Below, in pieces: positions 17,282 to 26,389 of a DNA stretch of 64,000 nt. The notes under the pieces are model-generated. The model saw only the letters and a program-made list of their open reading frames with translations, was not told the origin of the DNA and did not search any database. The DNA comes from Geobacteraceae bacterium. Lineage in GTDB: Bacteria > Desulfobacterota > Desulfuromonadia > Geobacterales > Pseudopelobacteraceae. The stretch is from the NCBI GenBank assembly GCA_013336525.1, contig JAAXTM010000002.1, forward strand, positions 310,001-374,000. The letters are read 5' to 3'. Every line of letters starts with the position of its first letter. The stretch's first letter is position 1. The position numbers and the translations under genes are program-made.

Positions 17282-19176
17282 TTACCGGAAATCTCTTTTT
17301 GGACGTCGACCGGCTCGTTCTTTTTTGCCGATTCTCCGAACAACTGACGCTGGCTTTGAGTCATCTCCGCCAGATCAGCAGCATCCTTGACGATGTGAGG
17401 CGTCAGCAGGATCATCAAATTGGTTTTCTTATGAATTTTGCTCTTTGTTTTGAATAGCCAGCCAAGCAGCGGAATATCTCCGAGCAGCGGCACCTTGCTG
17501 ACAGAATCCTCTTCAGAGTCCTGAATCAGCCCGCCTATTACAACGGTCTCCTTATCCTTTACGACAACGCTGGTCTTGGCCGAGCGCTTGGTCGTAATCA
17601 GGTCGATCGCCTGACCTTTACTGTCCTTTACCGCCGAAATCTCCTGATTGATATCCATGCGGATATAATCGCCTTCACTGATCTGGGGCTTTATTTTAAG
17701 GTTTATGCCTATATCCTTCCGTTCAACGGATGTCGTTGTCCCGATAGTGCTCTGTGTTGCCGACCCCTGAAATGGTACGTTCTCACCAACATTGATTTCC
17801 GCCTCTTTGTTGTCGGAGGTCAGGATATTGGGAGTGGAGAGAATGTTAAGCAACCCTTTTTTATCGAGAGCCTTGAGCACCGCAGTTACATTGACCGGGC
17901 TGGCGGTTACATCGGGGGTTAACGTCCCCCCGGCAGTCAGAAGAGTCCCAAGCGTAGTGAGAGTCCCAAGCGGATCGTACATGCCGGCCACAGTCAGGTT
18001 GCTGTTTGGCGAGCCACCCCCGATAAGTCCGGTTTGCAGGCCGAATTCGTTCGATTTGTCGAGCGAGACCTCGGCGATCAGAACCTGTACAAACACCTGT
18101 TTGCTGCGGCGGTCGAGCTTTTTTATTACCTGGACAAGATTGGTGTAATCATTAGGAGAAGCCATTATGACTAGCGAATTGGATGCTTTGTCAGGGGTAA
18201 TAGTAACTTTGCCGCTTTCGAATGCGGATGTCTGCGGTGCACCGGCACCCGGCTGCGCAGTAGTCGCTTGGGCGGTGATCCCCTTGACAACACCGTCGAG
18301 AACTTTTGCCATCTCGGTTGCATCGGTGTTTTCGAGATAATAGACGTTGACCTTGCTGCTCGCTTCAGGCGGGGCCACATCCAGCTTTTCGATCAACTCA
18401 CGAATCGCTTTCTTGGTCGTTTCATTACCAAAGATCAGCAGCGCATTCAGACGTTGATCAGCCATAACACTTGTTGTGCTGCTCGCCGCTGGGGCAGCCG
18501 GTTGTCCGGCAGCTTTGCCATCAGAACCGCTCAGCCACTGTTGAACAGTTTTAGCAGCACTTTCGGCCGAGGCATTTTTGAGATAAATGATCTCAAGACC
18601 TTCACGGGTGCGTTCGGTATCGATTGTCTGCAGAATGCCGTGCAGCTTGCGAATATTGATGGACGAATCAACCATCAGGAGCAGATTGCCGGGACCAAAA
18701 GCCGAGAGGTGGCCATCTTTGGAAATCATCGGCTGCAGAAAAGTCACCGCTTCCTGGGCGGTGATATATTCCAGCTTGGTTACCTGGGCAACATAGCTTT
18801 CGTTAACCGGAGCCTGTTCTCCCTGAGGCAGCAGTTTGAAACCTGATTGCTTTGCAGAGGTCGAGGGGACTATTTTGGCCACCTTGCCGCTCTGTACGAC
18901 GGTGAATCCCTTCAGCTCCAGCACGGAGGTAAAAACGTTATATGCTTCTTCAATTGAAAGTTTGGATGGGGAGTAAACTGATATCTTCCCCTTGACGCGA
19001 TCATCGAGGATAAAATTCTTACCGGTCAGGTCACTGACGAACTTCACCATGGTGGAGATATCCACTTCGTTGAAATTCAGCACCACCCCCTTACTGCCGG
19101 CAGCCAGAGCCGTGGTGGCAAACAGCACTCCCAACAGAACAAGGTTACAAAGTGTCCGTCTAAAATATCGTGTCAA
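17278..19176 (-). CDS. gspD: Type II secretion outer-membrane secretin GspD
   Basis: The secretin forms the outer-membrane channel for folded proteins. The mature part begins with the N0 domain (GVVLNFNEVDISTMVKFV), followed by N1-N3 repeats (about 130-370) and the secretin core with VPLLGDIPLLGWLF near the C-terminus. I place the start at a TTG (19176), because a perfect GGAGG lies five bases upstream and the product then begins with a normal signal peptide ending TTALAAG. The ATG four codons upstream (19188) overlaps that ribosome site and has a poorer one. This gives about 632 residues, normal for GspD. The gap to gspC is 25 bases. No pilotin gene is visible. Confidence 0.92.
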   Translation of the reverse strand: MTRYFRRTLCNLVLLGVLFATTALAAGSKGVVLNFNEVDISTMVKFVSDLTGKNFILDDRVKGKISVYSPSKLSIEEAYNVFTSVLELKGFTVVQSGKVAKIVPSTSAKQSGFKLLPQGEQAPVNESYVAQVTKLEYITAQEAVTFLQPMISKDGHLSAFGPGNLLLMVDSSINIRKLHGILQTIDTERTREGLEIIYLKNASAESAAKTVQQWLSGSDGKAAGQPAAPAASSTTSVMADQRLNALLIFGNETTKKAIRELIEKLDVAPPEASSKVNVYYLENTDATEMAKVLDGVVKGITAQATTAQPGAGAPQTSAFESGKVTITPDKASNSLVIMASPNDYTNLVQVIKKLDRRSKQVFVQVLIAEVSLDKSNEFGLQTGLIGGGSPNSNLTVAGMYDPLGTLTTLGTLLTAGGTLTPDVTASPVNVTAVLKALDKKGLLNILSTPNILTSDNKEAEINVGENVPFQGSATQSTIGTTTSVERKDIGINLKIKPQISEGDYIRMDINQEISAVKDSKGQAIDLITTKRSAKTSVVVKDKETVVIGGLIQDSEEDSVSKVPLLGDIPLLGWLFKTKSKIHKKTNLMILLTPHIVKDAADLAEMTQSQRQLFGESAKKNEPVDVQKEISGK

Positions 19177-19201
19177 GTGTGCCTCCATGTTACAAACTTC
19201 A

Positions 19202-20083
19202 TCATCGTATATCGTAATTGAACGTCTGCGGCTGTCCATCACGGACAATATCCAGTTTCAACCGGCTCTGCCCTTTAAGCGCGATGAATGACTGCAGCGC
19301 CTTGTCCGGGGAATCCATCGGAAAATCGTTCAGGCGGAGCAATATGTCGCCGTTTTTAATACCGAGCATTGAAAATACGCCATTCGGCTTGACCTCTGAA
19401 GCCCTGAACCCTTCAACCTTGCCATCCTTCTGGCTGGGGAGAAGCCGGGCGTCACTCATCGCCTGGGCCGGGTTGTCCAGCGCAGCGTTCAAAGCCCGCT
19501 GATCAATTACATAACTGCCAGCTCCCGTACTGGCAACAACGGCGGCCTTATTAGCTGGTCCGGATGGCGTTGGGCCGGCCGGGGCTGAAGCAGACGGAGT
19601 CATGGGGGTCAGCAGTTCTACTTTTTTATTGTTGATGACGATGAAGGCCCTCTCCTTACCAACTTCAGCAAGTCGCCCGGCATCAAAGACCATATCTCCC
19701 AGCCGGAATACACGTTCTTCCTGCTTGGTTGTATGCCGCACCAGAGCGAAAGTTTCGCGGAATGACCCGACAACGGTGCCAAGCAGCATCAGCTCGGTCG
19801 GTGCAGTGGTCGCTGCGGCCTGTGCCGCCGTCGGAGCATTTGTGATCGGTGTAAGTGGTCCCTGCGCCGCCTTACCAAACAGACCGCTAGTCAAGATCGG
19901 GGCATAGAAGGAAAGATCTTCCGTACGCGCCGAGACTGGCTTGGAAACGCCGGAAGCTGCGCCGTTTTTTGTAAGAAAAGCCTTGCCTAGTCGGACTGAC
20001 AGCCGCTCAGTAAAGATCCCGGCCAGCAGGGCAATGATTGCTATTCCGAGAAGAATATTTATGATGTTAACGGCACGTGGCAT
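19202..20083 (-). CDS. gspC: Type II secretion inner-membrane protein GspC
   Basis: A 293-residue bitopic protein: a short N-terminus, one membrane segment (about 8-27), a periplasmic homology region (TELMLLGTVVGSFRETFALV, about 95-160), a Pro/Ala-rich linker, and a C-terminal PDZ domain (VFSMLGIKNGDILLRLNDFPM). GspC links the inner-membrane platform to the secretin N0 domain. It is the first gene of the gspC-D-E-F operon; the inverted-repeat element at 20161-20276 lies between it and dapF, so its promoter is probably within 20084-20160. No clear promoter hexamers were found. Confidence 0.9.
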   Translation of the reverse strand: MPRAVNIINILLGIAIIALLAGIFTERLSVRLGKAFLTKNGAASGVSKPVSARTEDLSFYAPILTSGLFGKAAQGPLTPITNAPTAAQAAATTAPTELMLLGTVVGSFRETFALVRHTTKQEERVFRLGDMVFDAGRLAEVGKERAFIVINNKKVELLTPMTPSASAPAGPTPSGPANKAAVVASTGAGSYVIDQRALNAALDNPAQAMSDARLLPSQKDGKVEGFRASEVKPNGVFSMLGIKNGDILLRLNDFPMDSPDKALQSFIALKGQSRLKLDIVRDGQPQTFNYDIR

Positions 20084-20160
20084 ATTACCTGATTAAAAAG
20101 TTATATTTTGAATTATAAGTCGTAACTGCACAGCACCATGGGTGCACAATCTAAACCTAT

Positions 20161-20276
20161 CTCACGCAAAGCCGCAAAGACGCAAAGAAAACCAGGCTCA
20201 AAAGCCTAAAAGCTTTTGGGTTAAACCATGAATCTTTGTTTTTGACTTTCTTTGCGGCTTTGCGGCTTTGCGTGAG
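20161..20276. repeat. Long inverted repeat built of GCAAAG units
   Basis: Two 30-base arms (20161-20190 and 20247-20276) are reverse complements with one mismatch. Each arm is made of short iterated units (CGCAAAG, seen three times). The 56-base centre is AT-richer. It has no coding potential and lies between dapF and gspC, both transcribed leftward. Runs of GCAAAG/CTTTGCG in this arrangement are known to me as intergenic repeats of many environmental bacteria; that they occur elsewhere in this genome is inference. It does not look like a terminator, since no U tract follows the stem. Confidence 0.85.
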
Positions 20277-20321
20277 ACGCCTTAAGTTTTTTGACCTGAG
20301 TCGATACTACAAATTCAACAT

Positions 20322-21164
20322 TTAAAATTGATTCTCTATTTCTCCGCTGAAGACCTCTACTGCCGGGCCGGTCATGTAGATGTTGCCGTCTTCAGCCCAT
20401 TCCATTTCAAGGTCGCCGCCGGACAGATGGTTGAGGATCTTTTTCTCCGTAAGGCCGTTCAGTACACAGGCCGCTGTGACAGCACTGGAACCGGTCCCGC
20501 AGGCCAGGGTTTCACCTGCGCCCCGTTCCCAGGTTCGCTGGCGGATTTCCGTCCGTGAAATAATCTGGATAAACTCTACGTTGGTCCGGCGAGGGAACAG
20601 TTCGTTATTTTCAATCAACGGGCCATATGTTGAGACAGGAAAATTGGCGACGTCATCAACAAAAATTACACAGTGCGGGTTACCCATTGAAGCGCAGGTA
20701 ATTTTGAAGGTGCGATCCAGAACCGTCAACTCTTCAGCAACCACGTGTGCGTCCGGAGCACCGGTCATCGGGATTTCTGCACGCGTCAGTCGCGGCGGCC
20801 CCATATTTACCCGAACCTTCACGATCTTGCCGTCTGATCCGGGAAACAGCTGCAGCGTCAGGATACCGGCGCCGGTCTCTGCGGTAATTTCAGTCTTTGT
20901 AACAATACCATGATCGTGGGCATATTTGGCGACACAGCGGATACCGTTGCCGCACATCTCCGACTCGGAACCATCGGAGTTAAACATCCGCATCCTGACA
21001 TCCGCAACCTCGGACGGCATAATCAGAATCAAGCCATCCGAGCCGATGCCGAAATTGCGGTTTGAAACCTGTATGGCGGTCTGCTGCGGGTTATCCACCG
21101 TCTCCTCAAAACAGTTGACATAAACGTAATCATTTCCGGCACCCTGCATTTTGGTAAACTTCAT
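20322..21164 (-). CDS. dapF: Diaminopimelate epimerase
   Basis: A 280-residue enzyme converting LL- to meso-diaminopimelate for lysine and peptidoglycan synthesis. The N-terminal [13 protein letters not shown] signature, the first catalytic cysteine C71 ([10 protein letters not shown]) and the second in [10 protein letters not shown] are intact, as are the substrate loops [10 protein letters not shown] and GAGET. Length is typical. A possible GGGGAT ribosome site precedes the ATG. It is divergent from the hexapeptide gene at 21335 and does not appear to belong to the gsp operon, being separated from gspC by the inverted repeat. Confidence 0.96.
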   Translation of the reverse strand: MKFTKMQGAGNDYVYVNCFEETVDNPQQTAIQVSNRNFGIGSDGLILIMPSEVADVRMRMFNSDGSESEMCGNGIRCVAKYAHDHGIVTKTEITAETGAGILTLQLFPGSDGKIVKVRVNMGPPRLTRAEIPMTGAPDAHVVAEELTVLDRTFKITCASMGNPHCVIFVDDVANFPVSTYGPLIENNELFPRRTNVEFIQIISRTEIRQRTWERGAGETLACGTGSSAVTAACVLNGLTEKKILNHLSGGDLEMEWAEDGNIYMTGPAVEVFSGEIENQF

Positions 21165-21334
21165 CGTATAGAATCCCCTTGCTGGTTAAAATAGTCCTGC
21201 AACATAGCAAAAATAGCTCATTGCAACAAGTAGTTTAATCTTCTTTTGCCCATTGAAACAGCACGATTGCCAAGTCATTGCCTAGCGGTTATACTCCGGA
21301 CTTCAGTAGCCATTTCTTCTGAGGGAATACTATC

Positions 21335-21895
21335 ATGATCAAAGCTTTTCAGGGCATCAACCCCACCATCGCCCCCACTGCCTTTATCGCCGAAACTGCT
21401 GTCATCATCGGCGATGTTGAGATAGGGGAGCAGGCCAGCGTCTGGTACAACTGTGTCGTTCGCGGCGACGTCAACCATATCCGCATCGGCGCCCGTAGCA
21501 ACGTGCAGGACCTGTCAATGCTGCACGTAACCCACAAAAAGCATGCAGACGACCCAGGGGCACCGCTGATCATCGGTGATGACGTCACCATCGGCCACAG
21601 CGTGACGCTCCACGGCTGCACCCTGCAGAACGGCTGCTTCATCGGGATGCAGGCAATGGTTATGGATCATGCCGTCGTCGGCGAAGGTGCACTGATAGGA
21701 GCACGGGCTCTTGTAACTGAAGGCACAATCGTACCGCCCAACACCCTTTGGGTCGGTGCTCCGGCCAAATACAAACGTGACCTGACCCAGGACGAGGTGG
21801 CCTGGCTGAAAAAATCACCCGGCAACTATGTGAAGTACTCGCTACAGTACATTGAAGATATTAAGGAGCATTTTCTTGATGCCAATCTGCCATAA
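21335..21895 (+). CDS. Gamma-carbonic-anhydrase-like hexapeptide-repeat protein (YrdA type)
   Basis: A 186-residue left-handed beta-helix protein with hexapeptide repeats from about residue 15 to 150 (AVIIGDVEIGEQASVW, APLIIGDDVTIGHSV). The metal-ligand histidines of the gamma carbonic anhydrase family are in place: HVTH near residue 68 and GHSVTLHGC near 90. Residues R and D in VVRGDVNHIRIG match the active-site region. Members bind zinc or iron; many show weak or no carbonic anhydrase activity, so the true reaction is uncertain. A GAGGGA ribosome site precedes the start. The Nramp gene follows 21 bases later, suggesting an operon. Confidence 0.88.
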   Translation: MIKAFQGINPTIAPTAFIAETAVIIGDVEIGEQASVWYNCVVRGDVNHIRIGARSNVQDLSMLHVTHKKHADDPGAPLIIGDDVTIGHSVTLHGCTLQNGCFIGMQAMVMDHAVVGEGALIGARALVTEGTIVPPNTLWVGAPAKYKRDLTQDEVAWLKKSPGNYVKYSLQYIEDIKEHFLDANLP

Positions 21896-21916
21896 ACAAC
21901 TGCTCAAACCCACACC

Positions 21917-23170
21917 ATGAAATGGTTCTCCCACATAGGCAAACAGGCCTCGCGCCTGGCCTCAATGGAACTGTTCCGTTATATCGGTCCCGGCTTTTTT
22001 GTTACGGTCGGCTTTATCGATCCCGGCAACTGGGTCACCAACGTGGCCGCCGGTTCAATGTTCGGCTACAAGCTGCTCTGGGTGGTGACCCTCTCGACAG
22101 TCATCCTGATCGTAGTTCAGCACAACGCCGCCCACCTCGGCATCGTTACCGGACTCTGTCTATCAGAAGCGGCATCAAAATATTTTAAGCCGTGGCTAAG
22201 GGTTCTGATGCTCGGAAGTGCCATGGTCGCCTGCGTAGCCACCGCCTTGGCGGAACTGCTGGGGGCTGCCATCGGCCTTAACATGCTGACAGGCCTCCCT
22301 CTCGTGGCCGGTGCTGTTTTATCGGCATTCTTCTCCGCCTGGATGCTCTTTTCAAAAAATTATCAACGTCTGGAAAAATGGATTATGGGTTTTGTCTCGC
22401 TGATCGGCCTCGCCTTCGTCTTCGAGATATGGCTCGCCGACGTTTCATGGGCCCAGACCGCTATCGGCTGGGTAACTCCAACCTTTCCGCTTGGTGCACT
22501 GACCGTTATCATGGGGGTGCTGGGTGCCGTTGTCATGCCGCACAACATTTTTCTCCATTCTGAAGTCATCCAGAGCCGCCAGTGGAATGCACAGGGTACC
22601 GACGTCATAGAAAAACAGCTCAAATATGAGTTTCTGGACACGTTAACGGGCATGGGGGCAGGCTGGGCTATCAACAGCGCCATGATCATCGTGGCCGCTG
22701 CCGTATTCTATAAAAACGGGATCGTCGTAAATGAGCTGCCGCAGGTTACCCTGACGCTCGAGCCGATCTTCGGCAAGGCTTCAGCCGTGGTTTTCGCGCT
22801 GGGACTTCTCTTTGCCGGGCTTTCATCATCGGTTACCGCTTCCATGGCTGGAGGCAGCGTTTTTGCCGGTATTTTTATTGAGCCTTTCGACATCAACGAC
22901 CCCCATTCCCGCATCGGCCTGGGCATTACACTTATAGGAGCTCTTGCGGCAATTATGCTACTGTCTGACCCATTCAAAGGCATCCTCTGGAGCCAGGTAG
23001 CTTTATCCATGCAGCTCCCGCTGACCATTATCCCGTTAATCCTTTTGACCTCTTCAAAAAAAGTCATGGGCGAATATGCAAACAAGCCCTACGGGGCGAT
23101 CGTCCTCTGGATCGTGGGATTGATTGTAATAGGACTTAACATTGCCCTGCTTGTTGATATGGCACTCTAA
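21917..23170 (+). CDS. Nramp family divalent metal transporter
   Basis: A 417-residue inner-membrane protein with about 11 hydrophobic segments. The signature of helix 1, D35-P-G-N38 (FIDPGNWVT), and of helix 6, MPHN (GAVVMPHNIFLHSE, about residue 208), are both intact; these bind Mn2+ or Fe2+ in proton-coupled Nramp transporters. The methionine in MPH favours transition metals over Mg2+. It is probably co-transcribed with the upstream hexapeptide protein, which as a likely metalloprotein would fit. No MntR or Fur site is evident nearby. Whether the main substrate is manganese or iron cannot be decided. Confidence 0.9.
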   Translation: MKWFSHIGKQASRLASMELFRYIGPGFFVTVGFIDPGNWVTNVAAGSMFGYKLLWVVTLSTVILIVVQHNAAHLGIVTGLCLSEAASKYFKPWLRVLMLGSAMVACVATALAELLGAAIGLNMLTGLPLVAGAVLSAFFSAWMLFSKNYQRLEKWIMGFVSLIGLAFVFEIWLADVSWAQTAIGWVTPTFPLGALTVIMGVLGAVVMPHNIFLHSEVIQSRQWNAQGTDVIEKQLKYEFLDTLTGMGAGWAINSAMIIVAAAVFYKNGIVVNELPQVTLTLEPIFGKASAVVFALGLLFAGLSSSVTASMAGGSVFAGIFIEPFDINDPHSRIGLGITLIGALAAIMLLSDPFKGILWSQVALSMQLPLTIIPLILLTSSKKVMGEYANKPYGAIVLWIVGLIVIGLNIALLVDMAL

Positions 23171-23244
23171 ACGGCCCGAGAACCGCCTTGCCTGCTTGAG
23201 ATGATTCTGTTATTTTCGTGCAAATCACAAGAAAGTTGACCGGT

Positions 23245-24003
23245 ATGAAGATCACGATTTTAGGATGTGGCACCTCTACAGGAGTACCGATGGTCGGCTG
23301 CAACTGTCCGGTCTGCAGCTCGGATGACCCACGGGACAAGCGTACACGGGCATCGCTTCTGATAAACTATAAAGATCAAACCGTTCTGGTTGATACATCC
23401 ACCGATTTGAGAGAGCAGGCTCTGCGTGAGCAGATAAGGCGTATCGATGCCGTACTTTTCACTCACTCCCACGCCGACCATGTCAACGGCATTGATGATT
23501 TACGCGGTTTTCATTTTAACCACAAAGAGATTATCCCCTGCTTTGCATCACGGGCAACCCTCAAAACTCTGCTTAGCGGATTCAGTTATATATTCAAGGA
23601 GAATCACGGTTCCGGCTACTCACCACTGCTGGCTGCTAACGAGATATCTGCACAGTTCGAGCTGTTCGGACAGACGATCATTCCGATTCCGCTGCTGCAT
23701 GGCAAAACTTTCTCGCTTGGTTACCGTCTCGGAAATTTTGCATACTTGACCGATTGCAATGCAATTCCGAAATCATCGTTAGAACTGCTGCAGGGGTTGG
23801 AAATACTGGTGATCGACGGTTTACGCTGGACAGAGCACCCTTTTCATTTCAATATTGCGGGAGCAATTGCTGCCTCAAAGCAGATAAAAGCGACCCGAAC
23901 AATTATGACCCATCTTACCCATGAGATCGCATATTCCGAAAGAAACAAGCTACCACCCGGATTTGAATTTGCGTACGACGGTATGGAGTTCAATTTGCTG
24001 TAA
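23245..24003 (+). CDS. Metallo-beta-lactamase-fold phosphodiesterase (PhnP-like)
   Basis: A 252-residue protein starting MKITILGCGTSTGVPM. It carries the MBL zinc motif HSHADH (H74-H79) and further ligands LLHG and TDC, plus a C19-x-C21-x2-C24 cluster (GCNCPVC) typical of PhnP-type enzymes, where it binds a structural zinc. PhnP hydrolyses cyclic ribose phosphates in phosphonate breakdown, but no phn genes are nearby, so the substrate is open. A GTG at 23218 would add nine residues; the ATG at 23245 fits the family N-terminus better, though neither has a strong ribosome site. The 613-residue gene follows after 29 bases. Confidence 0.85.
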   Translation: MKITILGCGTSTGVPMVGCNCPVCSSDDPRDKRTRASLLINYKDQTVLVDTSTDLREQALREQIRRIDAVLFTHSHADHVNGIDDLRGFHFNHKEIIPCFASRATLKTLLSGFSYIFKENHGSGYSPLLAANEISAQFELFGQTIIPIPLLHGKTFSLGYRLGNFAYLTDCNAIPKSSLELLQGLEILVIDGLRWTEHPFHFNIAGAIAASKQIKATRTIMTHLTHEIAYSERNKLPPGFEFAYDGMEFNLL

Positions 24004-24032
24004 TCCCCCGTTTCCGGGTTGAGGAGAAGGTG

Positions 24033-25871
24033 ATGTACAAAGACATTCGGCTGCACGGCATGATGGGGGAACAGACGGAGTATTTTGTCATGGTAGCCGG
24101 CAACGATGCTTACCAACGCTATTTTTTCAACATCGTTCAGGAAGATGACCAGCTGCGTATCTTCTCGCCAGGGAACGAAATAATTATTTCGCCTGCAGGA
24201 ATAAGCTATCAGGGCAACGGCGGCAATTTTTGTGAATATATGTTCGGAGTCGATCAACCTTCTTCCGACCTGTCCAAGCCGGAAATCATCAACCGCCTGG
24301 TTATGTACGGCGCACACCCCGACGAAGACGGCTCGGTCCGTTTCAGTGACCGCACTTCAGGCTCGGAAACGTACGACAACATTTTTTTCGAAGGAAATGC
24401 GGTTTGTAACTATTTCTTTTTTGTCCACTCCAACCTACTGTCACGCAAACTGAAAAGCCAGCAGGAAGAGCTGGTCAAGCGGCTCGGCAAGAGTATCAAA
24501 CGCTCTGAATCCGTCGGAGTAGAGCAAGACGATGCTCTGATTTCCGAGCTGTACCCGTTATTGGGCGACGAATCATCCCAGCTTTTTTGTGTCAAGCTGA
24601 TCCAACGCCATCATCGTGAATATCGCGACCTGTTTCGCAGCTTCTATTTCAAGAACAAAAAAATATCTGACGAAGATTACGCCCGCCTGGTGACGGTTGC
24701 TACAACCTATAAAATTGATCGTTACCAGCAGGAACGCATCAGAATAGACGCCATGTACCGTAGTCCGGCAAACAAACGGATTGTCGATGAATACCGCAAC
24801 ATTCTGCTTGCATGCAATGACAAGGGAGAAATCAACAACCTCGACAATGCCCGTCTGACGCGCCTTAAGACGTTGTCAGTCCGCAACAAAATTCCGGGGG
24901 CTCTGTTTTATACTCTGGATGAGATGCTGAAAAAGGGGCGTAATCTCAAACATGATCAGGAAAGCGATTACATCGCCGCAACCCGTGAAATACTGGAAGG
25001 TATCTTTTTTCGGGAGATCAATATTGAAAGCCGCATCGACCGGGCCGATATGCTCAAACTGATCCAGGGCAAGAAAAGGGCTATGGAAAACAGGGATCAT
25101 TCCTACGATCAGCTAATGCTGGATGCCAGCAAGGTGTGTGATGAAAAGATCAGGGATGGTGCCGACTCCTCTCTGTTAGATGGTTTTTCCTATGTAATCA
25201 CCTACCTGGATCGCTTTGACACTGTCTCCAATCTTGTCAGTCAGCTGGCTTTCATGGAAAACGTCAAGATTAACGAAGAGATGCTGCGCGGTCTGCTGGA
25301 ACATAAGGCCGCCTTTGATAATCTGCATGATGACTGCTTTCAAGAGCTTTTTATCCGGGAGCTTTTTGCTAATGCCTATCTCGGCAGCTTCGGCCGTCGC
25401 AAGGTTAAAACCCTTATGGAAGGTCTGATAGCTATTGAGGGGCGGCGGTTAGCGATTGAAGAACTGCACCTCCAACTGTCCGAGATTGATCAGGAGGAAC
25501 GTATTGCAATTGTTCTTCTGGAGCATGTGCGCGATCGCATCCGTAATTTTTACTCCAAGTTCACCACAAAGGCCGATCAGGAAGCGTTGCGCCGTGAAGT
25601 AGTTGAAGAATTGAAAACAAAGAAGCTCATCGGTTCTGAAATACCTGATCATCTCTTTAACGAGACCATCTTTACCATCAAGAAAGAGGCCATGTACCTG
25701 CATTCGCTACTGCCGCAGATCATAGCAGAACGCAACATCGGTCTGCGAGAAGACTTTCTTGACAACTCCGGCCTGGACCGGTTCTATGTTGAAGAGCTGG
25801 AACGAAATTATTATGAAAAAAACGGCCTGGACATAGCAGAGCTGTACCAGATCAGGAAAGGGCTAAGCTGA
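24033..25871 (+). CDS. Uncharacterised 612-residue protein (TIGR04442-like)
   Basis: A large soluble protein with no signal peptide or membrane segment. The first 150 residues look beta-rich (MYKDIRLHGMMGEQTEYFVMVAG, then FCEYMFGVDQP); the rest is helical, with charged stretches and conserved-looking blocks such as LLEHKAAFDNLHDDCFQELFIRELF. It resembles an uncharacterised family I remember as TIGR04442 from Geobacter and relatives; I could not verify this. The ATG at 24033 has a near-ideal GAGGAGAAGG site; a GTG one codon upstream is less likely. FlgM and a GAF/sigma-54 activator follow on the same strand, so a regulatory link is possible but unproven. Confidence 0.6.
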   Translation: MYKDIRLHGMMGEQTEYFVMVAGNDAYQRYFFNIVQEDDQLRIFSPGNEIIISPAGISYQGNGGNFCEYMFGVDQPSSDLSKPEIINRLVMYGAHPDEDGSVRFSDRTSGSETYDNIFFEGNAVCNYFFFVHSNLLSRKLKSQQEELVKRLGKSIKRSESVGVEQDDALISELYPLLGDESSQLFCVKLIQRHHREYRDLFRSFYFKNKKISDEDYARLVTVATTYKIDRYQQERIRIDAMYRSPANKRIVDEYRNILLACNDKGEINNLDNARLTRLKTLSVRNKIPGALFYTLDEMLKKGRNLKHDQESDYIAATREILEGIFFREINIESRIDRADMLKLIQGKKRAMENRDHSYDQLMLDASKVCDEKIRDGADSSLLDGFSYVITYLDRFDTVSNLVSQLAFMENVKINEEMLRGLLEHKAAFDNLHDDCFQELFIRELFANAYLGSFGRRKVKTLMEGLIAIEGRRLAIEELHLQLSEIDQEERIAIVLLEHVRDRIRNFYSKFTTKADQEALRREVVEELKTKKLIGSEIPDHLFNETIFTIKKEAMYLHSLLPQIIAERNIGLREDFLDNSGLDRFYVEELERNYYEKNGLDIAELYQIRKGLS

Positions 25872-25982
25872 GTTTCGGGTGCTATACTGCACCAAATTGG
25901 ATAAAAATTTACTAAAGTTTCATCAAGCTGATACCGATGTACATATCATCACAAATGACAGAATGTACTTACGGAGTTCGCT

Positions 25983-26249
25983 ATGAAAATAGATGATCGT
26001 GTTTCAAATTACATGGCATTACTAAACAGTGAAACCGACAAACCTGCCGTAAAACCCGGGGACGTATCCGGATCACACACTGCTCCACCCGCTGTTGAAG
26101 TAGATCTATCTTCAGCAGCCGTTCAGCGGGCAGAAGATGATGCCAGGCGGGATCGGCTGAATATTATACGGCAGCAGCTGGCAGAAGGTTCGTATAACAT
26201 CAGCGGCAAAGATGTTGCCGATAAAATGTTAAACGTACTCAAAGGATAA
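25983..26249 (+). CDS. flgM: Anti-sigma-28 factor FlgM
   Basis: An 88-residue protein with the FlgM layout: a variable, probably disordered N-terminal half and a conserved helical C-terminal half (VDLSSAAVQRAEDDARRDRLNIIRQQLAEGSYNIS, then VADKMLNVLKG). FlgM holds FliA (sigma-28) inactive until the hook is complete, when FlgM is exported. Here it is not followed by flgN/flgK as in many genomes but sits between the uncharacterised 24033 gene and a sigma-54 activator. An ACGGAG-type ribosome site precedes the start. The call rests on the C-terminal pattern and size. Confidence 0.85.
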   Translation: MKIDDRVSNYMALLNSETDKPAVKPGDVSGSHTAPPAVEVDLSSAAVQRAEDDARRDRLNIIRQQLAEGSYNISGKDVADKMLNVLKG

Positions 26250-26389
26250 CCTGACAGTTCCCCGTAATTATAACTTCAAATCCTGATACAGCTCCATTTA
26301 CCGCTTGACCAAGAACATCTCCCGCGCTACATTCCTGCTGTGTATAATTTATACTCATACGTGTAAACCAACAACAGGCAGGAGATATC

